This document shows, one piece after another, positions 17,700 through 24,607 of a stretch of DNA of 64,000 nt. The stretch is taken from the NCBI GenBank assembly GCA_025463785.1, contig JAODBD010000004.1, positions 124,001 through 188,000 of the forward strand. Reading direction: 5' to 3'. Position 1 is the first letter of the stretch. Each line of letters starts with the position of its first letter. Made by a program: the position numbers and the translations under genes. The notes below the pieces were generated by a model that was given only the letters and a program-made list of their open reading frames with translations, did no database searches and was not told the DNA's origin. Origin of the DNA: Glaciihabitans sp. (GTDB lineage: Bacteria; Actinomycetota; Actinomycetes; Actinomycetales; Microbacteriaceae).

Positions 17700-18553
17700 G
17701 AGGTCGCCTCCGAACGTCGGTACCTGCGCAGGAAGAGTCCGAGAAGTGCGACGATCCCGGCGGAGACCAGGCCAATCGCGATCGCGCCGAAGATGGGGCC
17801 GAAGGGCTTGGCCGGATCCCCGGACGACGCGGAGGCAAACTCGATCATCATTCGACCGACGCCACCTTCGAGTCCGATTGACACCTCGGCTACGACCGTG
17901 CCGATAACCGCGCTGGCCGCCGCCAGCCGAAGCGCCGGGACCAGGTACGGCACACTCGCCGGAAGCCGCAGGCGCACGAGCGTCTTCCACCAGCCGACCG
18001 CGTAGCTGTGGAGCAGTTCCACGTGCGCGACCTCAGGTGAGGAAAGCCCCCGCAGGGCACCAATCGACACCGGGAAGAACGCGAGGTATGAGGCGATCAC
18101 GGCCACCGACATCCAGTCCTGCCAGCCCGGGATCTGCGATCCAAAGCCACTTACCAGCGGCGCGAGCGCGATGATCGGCACTGTTTGGCTGAGGATGACC
18201 CACGGTGCCAGCGCGGATTCGGCGGTGCGGAATCGCTGCATCAGGATGGCGAGCAGCATCCCGACGACGACGCCGATGACCCAGCTGACCGCGGCGATGC
18301 CCAGCGTGAAGCCTGCGGCCTGAAGCACCGCGAGCCAAAGCGGCGGGGACCCGGGATCGCCGAGCACCGGCTGCCCGAGTCGCAAAAACATGGTCGCGAT
18401 GTGCGGCATCGCCAGGTCGCTCGACCGCGGAAGTACGGTCACGCCGCCGATCACCACTCCGGTCGCTGGTGCGATCGCCTTGTACAACTCCCAGAGCGCG
18501 CCGATCAGAAGCACGCCGACCGCGCCCAGGATGATCGGACGTGCCCTGGTCAT
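17696..18553 (-). CDS. ABC transporter permease (BPD type) 1
   Basis: A 285-residue membrane permease with about six spans (for example TLGIAAVSWVIGVVVGMLLAI) and an EAA-like loop, VAHVELLHSYAVGWWKTLVR, followed by VPYLVPALRLAAASAVIGTV. It pairs with the permease at 16114-16902. Its start (18553) overlaps the LLM oxidoreductase stop by 4 bp and its stop overlaps the ATPase start by 4 bp, indicating tight translational coupling through the operon. Confidence 0.92.
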   Translation of the reverse strand: MTRARPIILGAVGVLLIGALWELYKAIAPATGVVIGGVTVLPRSSDLAMPHIATMFLRLGQPVLGDPGSPPLWLAVLQAAGFTLGIAAVSWVIGVVVGMLLAILMQRFRTAESALAPWVILSQTVPIIALAPLVSGFGSQIPGWQDWMSVAVIASYLAFFPVSIGALRGLSSPEVAHVELLHSYAVGWWKTLVRLRLPASVPYLVPALRLAAASAVIGTVVAEVSIGLEGGVGRMMIEFASASSGDPAKPFGPIFGAIAIGLVSAGIVALLGLFLRRYRRSEATS

Positions 18554-19581
18554 GCCTTAGCCGTCACCTGGTCGCGCAGTGCCGGAATGACCGTCTCGCC
18601 GTACACCCGAAGGGTCTCTTCCTTGTTGTCGTGCTGCAGGTAGCCGGCGAACTGATCGACCCCGATGGCCTTGAGAGCCTCGAGCTTCTCGATGTGGTCG
18701 GCGGCGGTGCCCAGCAGGCAGAAGCGGTCCACTATTTCGTCCGGGACGAACTCGGCGTGCGTATTGCCCGCGCGACCGTGCTCGTTGTAGTCGTAGCCTT
18801 CACGGCCGGCAATGTAGTCGGTGAGCGCCCTCGGCACGGAACCGCCGGTCCCGTATTTGGAAACGATATCGGCGACGTGGTTGCCGACCATCCCACCGAA
18901 CCACCGGCACTGGTCGCGCATGTGCGCCATCGCCGCGGGATCTGACGAGTCGCCGATGTACATCGGCGCCGCAACACAGAACTTGATCGACATCGGGTCG
19001 CGGCCGACCGCCTCCGCGGCATCCCGAACGGTCTTGATCATCCATTCCGCGATGTCGAGGTCAGCGAGTTGCAGGATGAATCCGTCACCGACCTCGCCCG
19101 TCAGCTTCAACGCGAGCGGGCCATAAGCCGCGACCCAGACGTCGAGGGTCGAACCCTGACTCCACGGGAATTGCAACTGGGCGCCGTTGTATTCGACCGA
19201 GCGCGAGTTCGCGAGCTCTCGGATGACGTGGATCGACTCGCGCAGGGTCTTCAGCGTCGTGGGCGCCCCGTTGGTGACGCGCACGGCGGAGTCACCACGC
19301 CCGATGCCACAGATCGTGCGGTTACCGTACATCTCGTTGAGGGTGGCGTAGGTGGATGCCGTCACCGTCCAGTCACGCGTCGCCGGGTTGGTGACCATGG
19401 GGCCGACGATGATGCGCTTGGTCTCGGCCAGGATCTGGCTGTAGATGACGTAAGGCTCCTGCCAGAGCAGGTGCGAGTCGAACGTCCAAACGTGGCTGAA
19501 CCCGAACTGCTCCGCGAGCCTGGCGAGGTACACCGTGCGCGAGGCGGGCGGGTTCGTCTGCAGTACTGCTCCGAAGTCCAT
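18550..19581 (-). CDS. LLM-class flavin/F420-dependent oxidoreductase of the pyrimidine operon
   Basis: A 343-residue luciferase-like monooxygenase (LLM) TIM barrel. Visible family segments are MDFGAVLQTNPPASRTVYLA, FSHVWTFDSHLLWQEPY, GPMVTNPATRDWTVTAS, GNRTICGIGRGDSAVRV and VWVAAYGPLALKLTGEVGDG. The pattern fits the methylene-tetrahydromethanopterin-reductase-like, F420-using branch at least as well as the FMNH2 monooxygenase branch. It lies between dihydropyrimidinase (8 bp upstream) and the transporter (4-bp overlap). A normal dihydropyrimidine dehydrogenase is absent from the operon, so this enzyme may reduce the pyrimidine ring, possibly with F420H2. That role is inference; the fold and operon membership are visible. 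Confidence 0.88.
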   Translation of the reverse strand: MDFGAVLQTNPPASRTVYLARLAEQFGFSHVWTFDSHLLWQEPYVIYSQILAETKRIIVGPMVTNPATRDWTVTASTYATLNEMYGNRTICGIGRGDSAVRVTNGAPTTLKTLRESIHVIRELANSRSVEYNGAQLQFPWSQGSTLDVWVAAYGPLALKLTGEVGDGFILQLADLDIAEWMIKTVRDAAEAVGRDPMSIKFCVAAPMYIGDSSDPAAMAHMRDQCRWFGGMVGNHVADIVSKYGTGGSVPRALTDYIAGREGYDYNEHGRAGNTHAEFVPDEIVDRFCLLGTAADHIEKLEALKAIGVDQFAGYLQHDNKEETLRVYGETVIPALRDQVTAKA

Positions 19582-19589
19582 GGATATCC

Positions 19590-21026
19590 CTAGATGAGGT
19601 ACTGGCTGAGGCCGCGCTTGAAATACTTGCCGTCACCCTTGGTGCCGACATATTCGTTGCCGTCGACGACGACTTTGCCGCGGGAAATCACAGTATCGAC
19701 GTGGCCGTTGATCTCGTACCCTTCCCACGCCGAGTAGTCCATGTTCATGTGGTGGGTCTTGCCCACACCGATCGAGGTGTGACCTGTGGGGTCGTAGACC
19801 ACGACATCCCCATCGGCACCGGGCTGGATGACGCCCTTTCTGCCGTACATCCCGAACATGCGCGCCGGTGTCGTCGAGGTGACCTCGACCCAGCGCTCGA
19901 GCGAGATGTTGCCGTTCACGACTCCCTGGTACATAAGGTCCATGCGGTGTTCGACCGAGCCGATACCGTTCGGGATCTTCGAGAAGTCGCCGATCCCCAT
20001 GTCCTTCTGGCCCTTCATGCAGAACGGGCAATGGTCGGTCGAGACCATCTGGATGTCGTTGGTGCGAAGGCTCTGCCACATGTGGTGCTGGTGGCCTTCT
20101 TCCTTCGATCGCAGCGGCGTCGAGCACACCCACTTGGCGCCCTCGAAGCTGCCCCACTCCTCGCTGCTCGCGCCAAGCTGATCCTCGAGGGACAGGTACA
20201 GGTATTGCGGGCAGGTCTCGCCGAACACGTTCTGGCCGCGGTCGCGTGCCGCAGCGATCTGGTCGACTGCCTGCTTCGCGGAGACGTGAACGACATACAG
20301 CGGCGCGCCCGTGAGGTCGGCGATCATGATCGCACGGTGCGTTGCCTCCTCCTCGGCCTGCCAGGGCCGCGTGAGGCCGTGGAAGTACGGCGTGGTGTTG
20401 CCCGCTTCGAGCGCCTGCTTCACGAGAACGTCGATCATGGCACCGTTCTCGGCGTGCATCATCATGAGCGCGCCGTTCGAGGCGCCCTTCTGGAACGCCC
20501 GGAGGATCTGCCCGTCGTCCGATAGGAACACGCCCTTGTACGCCATGAAGAGTTTGAAGCTCGTGACGCCCTCGGCGATCAATTCGTCCATGGCGGTGAG
20601 TGATGCATCCTGAACGTCCGACAGGATCTGATGAAAGCCGTAGTCGATCGCGCAGTTGCCTGCGGCCTTCTCGTGCCACAGGTTGTACTGGTCGAGGATG
20701 TTCTGGTCGGGGTACTGCACGACGAAGTCCACGATGGATGTCGTGCCGCCCCAGGCCGCAGCTCGCGTTCCCGTTTCAAAGGTGTCGCTCGCGTTCGTGC
20801 CGCCGAACGGCATCTCCATGTGGGTGTGTGCGTCGATCCCGCCGGGAATCACGAGCTTGCCGGCCGCGTCGATCACCCGATCGACGTTCGACTCGATGTC
20901 AAAGCCAAGGAGCGTCGAACCGGGCGCGAGCACGGCAGCGATGGTCTCGCCATCGATCAGCACGTCGGCAGCGGCGCTGCCGGTCGAGTTGACGACGGTG
21001 CCGTTTTTGATGAGTGTCTTCGTCAT
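19590..21026 (-). CDS. Dihydropyrimidinase (hydantoinase/cyclic amidohydrolase)
   Basis: A 478-residue amidohydrolase that opens dihydrouracil/dihydrothymine to N-carbamoyl-beta-amino acids; the same fold includes hydantoinases. The binuclear metal centre is complete: GGIDAHTHMEMPFGG (HxH), TSFKLFMAYKG with the Lys expected to be carboxylated, MMMHAENG, VVHVSAK, and Asp in STDHCPFC. The DHCPF motif and length favour dihydropyrimidinase over allantoinase or dihydroorotase. It starts at ATG 21026, 2 bp after the nitrilase-family gene stop, and acts immediately before that enzyme in the pathway. Confidence 0.94.
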   Translation of the reverse strand: MTKTLIKNGTVVNSTGSAAADVLIDGETIAAVLAPGSTLLGFDIESNVDRVIDAAGKLVIPGGIDAHTHMEMPFGGTNASDTFETGTRAAAWGGTTSIVDFVVQYPDQNILDQYNLWHEKAAGNCAIDYGFHQILSDVQDASLTAMDELIAEGVTSFKLFMAYKGVFLSDDGQILRAFQKGASNGALMMMHAENGAMIDVLVKQALEAGNTTPYFHGLTRPWQAEEEATHRAIMIADLTGAPLYVVHVSAKQAVDQIAAARDRGQNVFGETCPQYLYLSLEDQLGASSEEWGSFEGAKWVCSTPLRSKEEGHQHHMWQSLRTNDIQMVSTDHCPFCMKGQKDMGIGDFSKIPNGIGSVEHRMDLMYQGVVNGNISLERWVEVTSTTPARMFGMYGRKGVIQPGADGDVVVYDPTGHTSIGVGKTHHMNMDYSAWEGYEINGHVDTVISRGKVVVDGNEYVGTKGDGKYFKRGLSQYLI

Positions 21027-21028
21027 CG

Positions 21029-21877
21029 CTACGGCCTCACCGTCGCCGTGTAGGAGTCCGGGCGGCGATCACGGTAGAACTGCCAGGAGTTGCGTACCTC
21101 GCGGATGGTGTCGAGGTCGAGGTCGCGCGTGACGATCTCGCTGCGGTCCTGGCTTGCGACATCCCCGACAAAGTTGCCGCGCGGGTCGACGAAGTAGGAG
21201 CTGCCGTAGAAGGTCACCGCGAGGTCGCCGAATTCTTCGGTCTCGGTGCCGACGCGGTTGTTGGCGCCAATGTAGTACTGGTTCGCGGCCGCGGCGGCTG
21301 GCTGCTCCAGCTCCCAGAGGCGGTTCGAGAGTCCGGGCTTCGTCGCCGACGGATTGAAGACGATCTCGGCGCCGTTCAGGCCGAGCTCGCGCCATCCCTC
21401 GGGGAAGTGCCGGTCGTAGCAGATATAGACGCCGACCTTGCCGACGGCCGTGTCGAACACCGGGTATCCGAGGTTGCCCGGCCTGAAGTAGAACTTCTCC
21501 CAGAACCGATCAAGATTCGGGATGTGGTGCTTGCGATACTTGCCGAGCACGGTTCCGTCGGCATCCACCACGACCGCGGTGTTGTAGTAAACACCGGGCA
21601 TCTCCTCTTCGTAGATGGGGAGCACCATGACGAGCTTCAGTTCCCTGGCGAGCGCAGCGAAGCGCTGCACGATGGGCCCATCGGCCGGCTCCGCGTAGTC
21701 GTAGTACTTGGCATCCTCGATGATGCCGAAGTAGGGCCCGTAGAAGAGCTCCTGGAAGCAGATGACCTGCGCGCCGTCTGCCGCGGCATCCCGGGCTAAC
21801 TGCTCATGCTTATCGAGCATGGACGTCTTATCGCCCGTCCATGTCGTCTGGGTGATTGCTGCTCGAACAACGGTCAT
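21029..21877 (-). CDS. Nitrilase-superfamily amidohydrolase, probable N-carbamoyl-beta-alanine amidohydrolase
   Basis: A 282-residue carbon-nitrogen hydrolase. The catalytic triad is visible: Glu in FQELFYGPYF, Lys in KYRKHHIP, Cys in YICYDRHFPEGWRELG. The YFRPGNLGYPVFDT segment is typical of beta-ureidopropionase/carbamoylputrescine amidase-like members. With dihydropyrimidinase directly downstream, hydrolysis of N-carbamoyl-beta-alanine to beta-alanine, CO2 and ammonia is the best reading. It is the first gene of the operon, with GGAGG nine bases before ATG 21877. Confidence 0.92.
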   Translation of the reverse strand: MTVVRAAITQTTWTGDKTSMLDKHEQLARDAAADGAQVICFQELFYGPYFGIIEDAKYYDYAEPADGPIVQRFAALARELKLVMVLPIYEEEMPGVYYNTAVVVDADGTVLGKYRKHHIPNLDRFWEKFYFRPGNLGYPVFDTAVGKVGVYICYDRHFPEGWRELGLNGAEIVFNPSATKPGLSNRLWELEQPAAAAANQYYIGANNRVGTETEEFGDLAVTFYGSSYFVDPRGNFVGDVASQDRSEIVTRDLDLDTIREVRNSWQFYRDRRPDSYTATVRP

Positions 21878-21982
21878 GAAAACCTCCGACTAGCTTTTTG
21901 TTATTATTCGGCGTAAACATTTCGCAGCCATTTCTGGCAGGAAAGATGTAGCGACGATGTCGTCAAAACTACGGGAGGCCGC
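21878..21982. promoter_or_regulatory. Divergent promoter region of the pyrimidine operon and its MocR-type regulator
   Basis: 105 bp between two divergent starts, with AT content well above its surroundings around 21895-21925 (reverse strand TTTACGCCGAATAATAACAA). TAATAA or GAATAA on the minus strand could be a -10 element for the operon. Both genes have strong ribosome binding sites (GGAGG for each). MocR-type regulators usually bind direct or inverted repeats in such divergent regions; I could not identify a clear repeated operator by eye. Confidence 0.55.
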
Positions 21983-23305
21983 ATGAAGTCGATAGCTTTT
22001 GCCATCGAGGAGCCTTCTCCGAGCGGAATCGCGGGAACTATTGCTCGTTTGATCAGTTCTGGCGACCTCGCACCGGGCGATCGCCTGCCGACGGTCCGCG
22101 AACTCGCCGCCGACCTCGGCGTCAGCCCGGCAACCGTGAGTCACGCCTGGCAAGCGCTCGCGAGCGTCGGACTCATCATTTCGCGAGGCCGGAGCGGCTC
22201 ATTCGTGCGGGCTGAGCGCACGACCTGGCTGCCCCCGCGCACCCGCAATCTCACCGAGCTTCCGGATGCCAGACTCGACCTCTCGACCGGAACCCCCGAC
22301 CCCCTGCTCCTGCCCGAACTCGGCCCGGCGCTCTCCCGCGTGTCGAGCCGCGCTGGCACGCAGAACTACTTCGACGAGCCGGTCATCCCCGAGCTTGGCG
22401 AACTGCTGCTGAAATCGTGGCCGTTCGAACCGGGAACGCTGACAATCGTCGACGGCGCGATGGATGCCATTTCCCGTTCGCTTGACCTGTTGCTCAAGTT
22501 CGGTGACAGGGTCGTCGTCGAAAACCCCGGATTCCCGCCCGTCTTCGACCTGCTCGATCACTACGGCATCGAGCGACTGCCGGTCGAGCTGGACGCAGAC
22601 GGCATGATCCCCGATTCTCTTGGCGTCGCGCTGCACCGGTCGCCCGCGGCGATCGTGCTGCAACCCCGGACCCAGAACCCGGCCGGGGTCTCCATGACGC
22701 TCGAGCGCGCCAGGGAACTTGCCCGCGTCATCCGGAACACTCACAACGCGAATAACACGATCATCATCGAAGACGATCACTCGGGGGAAATCTCCTCAAG
22801 CGGGGATGTCTCGCTCGGCACCTTCCTGCCCGATCGCGTCGTGCACATCCGCAGCTTCTCGAAGTCGCACGGGCCAGACCTGCGAATCGCTGCCGTCGGC
22901 GGACCCAAGGACTTCATGGATCGCTTCATCGCGCGGCGCATTCTCGGGCCGGGGTGGACATCCCGAATGCTCCAGACGATCCTGTACGACCTGCTCACCG
23001 ACGAGGTCACCGTCGCCCAGGTGGCGGATGCTCGGCAAACCTACCGCGACCGACAGCTGGCGCTCGCGGCGTCCCTGCAGCGCCACGGCGTCGAGGTGGC
23101 GGTCGCCGACGGCATCAACCTGTGGCTGCGCGTCGAAGACGAACGGGATGCGGTGGTGCAGCTCGCGGCCGCGGGCGTTCGCGTTGCCGCCGGGACTCCG
23201 TTCCTGTCGTCGCCGGGCGGACAGTACATCCGCGTCACCGTCGGGCAGATCCGTGACGACTTCGAGTCGGTCGGCGCCCTCCTTGCGGCGGTAGCCGCCC
23301 ACTAG
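21983..23305 (+). CDS. MocR-type transcriptional regulator (GntR wHTH fused to aminotransferase-like domain)
   Basis: A 440-residue regulator. Residues about 10-72 form a GntR winged helix (ISSGDLAPGDRLPTVREL, LGVSPATVSHAWQAL, IISRGRSGSFV). Residues about 110-440 are a fold-type-I aminotransferase-like domain, with LQPRTQNPAGVSMT, IIEDDHSGEI and the PLP-lysine segment SFSKSHGPDLRIAAVGG, so PLP binding is likely kept. Members sense amino-compounds through PLP; here a beta-amino acid or other pyrimidine product is a plausible effector. It is divergent from the pyrimidine operon, the usual position of its regulator. Confidence 0.92.
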   Translation: MKSIAFAIEEPSPSGIAGTIARLISSGDLAPGDRLPTVRELAADLGVSPATVSHAWQALASVGLIISRGRSGSFVRAERTTWLPPRTRNLTELPDARLDLSTGTPDPLLLPELGPALSRVSSRAGTQNYFDEPVIPELGELLLKSWPFEPGTLTIVDGAMDAISRSLDLLLKFGDRVVVENPGFPPVFDLLDHYGIERLPVELDADGMIPDSLGVALHRSPAAIVLQPRTQNPAGVSMTLERARELARVIRNTHNANNTIIIEDDHSGEISSSGDVSLGTFLPDRVVHIRSFSKSHGPDLRIAAVGGPKDFMDRFIARRILGPGWTSRMLQTILYDLLTDEVTVAQVADARQTYRDRQLALAASLQRHGVEVAVADGINLWLRVEDERDAVVQLAAAGVRVAAGTPFLSSPGGQYIRVTVGQIRDDFESVGALLAAVAAH

Positions 23306-23372
23306 CTCGGAGTTCATCAAGCCCGCGCTTGAGGGAGTCGGCGCGCGCGGGAAGTGGGGTCGGTGCAGCACG

Positions 23373-23390
23373 ACATACCGGTCGGTATGT
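23373..23390. promoter_or_regulatory. TetR-type palindromic operator before the acyl-CoA dehydrogenase gene
   Basis: ACATACCG, GT, CGGTATGT: perfect 8-bp arms around a 2-bp spacer, ending 11 bp before ATG 23402 and just ahead of its GGAGG. The sequence style matches TetR/AcrR-family operators. No TetR gene lies nearby, so the repressor would be encoded elsewhere. Confidence 0.75.
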
Positions 23391-23401
23391 AGGTTGGAGG
23401 C

Positions 23402-24586
23402 ATGCCACCGACAACCAACCTGCTCGAGAGCGACTTCTACTTCTTCCAGGATCAGCTGAGCGACCGGGAAAACGAGTCGATCTACGCCATCCGCTCGTTC
23501 TTCGAGACCGAGGTTCGGCCGATCGCGAATGACTACTGGGCGCGCGCAGAGATGCCCTTCCAACTCGTGCCGGGCATCGCACAGCTCGGGATCTTCGGAC
23601 CCGAATGGGAGGAGTCGCGCCAGTTCGAGAACAGCGCGGTGTATCGCGGCTGGACGGGAATGGAGATGGCTCGCGTTGACTCGTCACTGACTACGTTCTC
23701 GGGCGTTCAGGGCGGTCTTGCGATGGGCGCGCTCGGGGTTGGTGGCTCCGAGGAGCAGCGCGCCTACTGGCTCCCAAAGATGGCGACCGGCGAGGTGATG
23801 GGTGCCTTCGCGCTCACCGAACCACTCTCCGGCTCCGACACCGCCCGCGGCCTGAACACCTTCGCGAAGCGTCATGGCGACAGTTGGACCCTCAATGGTG
23901 CCAAACGCTGGATCGGCAACGCTACCTTCGCGGATGTCGTCATCGTTTGGGCGCGCGACCGGGCGGATGACAAGGTCAAGGGCTTCATTGTCCGCACCGA
24001 CTCACCGGGATTCGCCGCGACGAAAATCGAGGACAAGCAGAGCCTCCGCATTGTCCAGAATGCCGACATCACGCTGGTGGACGTCGAAGTCTCAGAAGAG
24101 GATCGCCTCCAGAACATCAACTCGTTCAGGGATCTCGCCGTCGTGCTGCGGCTTACCCGCGCGGGCGTGGCGTGGCAGGCCGTCGGTAACTCAATCGGCG
24201 CCTATGAGGCAGCGCTCGCATACTCCAAGGAGCGCCTGCAGTTCGGCAGGCCCATCGGCAGTCATCAACTCGTGCAGGAACTCCTGGCCAATGCGCTCGG
24301 CAACATCACCGCCAGCATCGCGATGTGCATGCAGGTTTCACGCCTGCTCGATGAGGGCAGGCAGACGGATGCCCAGTCCGCGCTCGCCAAGGCATTCGTG
24401 ACCAGTCGCGCCCGCGAAACGGTCGCGCTGTGCCGCGAAGTTCTCGGCGGTAACGGGATCGTGCTGGGGTATGGGGTCGCCAAGCCATTCGCCGACGCCG
24501 AGGCGATCTACACCTTCGAGGGAACCCGGCAGATGAACACTCTGATCGTTGGGCGCGCGATCACCGGGTTTGCGGCGTTCGTCTAG
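23402..24586 (+). CDS. Acyl-CoA dehydrogenase, glutaryl-CoA dehydrogenase-like
   Basis: A 394-residue FAD flavoprotein. Segments include AFALTEPLSGSDTARGL (FAD-binding), WTLNGAKRWIGNATFADV, ALAYSKERLQFGRPIGSHQLVQE and the catalytic Glu in IYTFEGTRQMNTLIVGRAITG. The EGT motif at this late position and the C-terminal RAITG are typical of glutaryl-CoA dehydrogenase and close relatives. The substrate is not certain. It starts at ATG 23402 with GGAGG directly ahead, under a palindromic TetR-like operator. It is downstream of the MocR gene but separately controlled, so it may have no link to the pyrimidine operon. Confidence 0.9.
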   Translation: MPPTTNLLESDFYFFQDQLSDRENESIYAIRSFFETEVRPIANDYWARAEMPFQLVPGIAQLGIFGPEWEESRQFENSAVYRGWTGMEMARVDSSLTTFSGVQGGLAMGALGVGGSEEQRAYWLPKMATGEVMGAFALTEPLSGSDTARGLNTFAKRHGDSWTLNGAKRWIGNATFADVVIVWARDRADDKVKGFIVRTDSPGFAATKIEDKQSLRIVQNADITLVDVEVSEEDRLQNINSFRDLAVVLRLTRAGVAWQAVGNSIGAYEAALAYSKERLQFGRPIGSHQLVQELLANALGNITASIAMCMQVSRLLDEGRQTDAQSALAKAFVTSRARETVALCREVLGGNGIVLGYGVAKPFADAEAIYTFEGTRQMNTLIVGRAITGFAAFV

Positions 24587-24607
24587 CCACAGACATCCTT
24601 GGGAAAG

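Noticed and set aside
18550-19581. Rut-type oxidative uracil pathway
   Set aside because: RutA is also an LLM protein, but its partners (RutB-F) are absent. The neighbours are dihydropyrimidinase and a ureidopropionase-like enzyme, which require a reduced ring.
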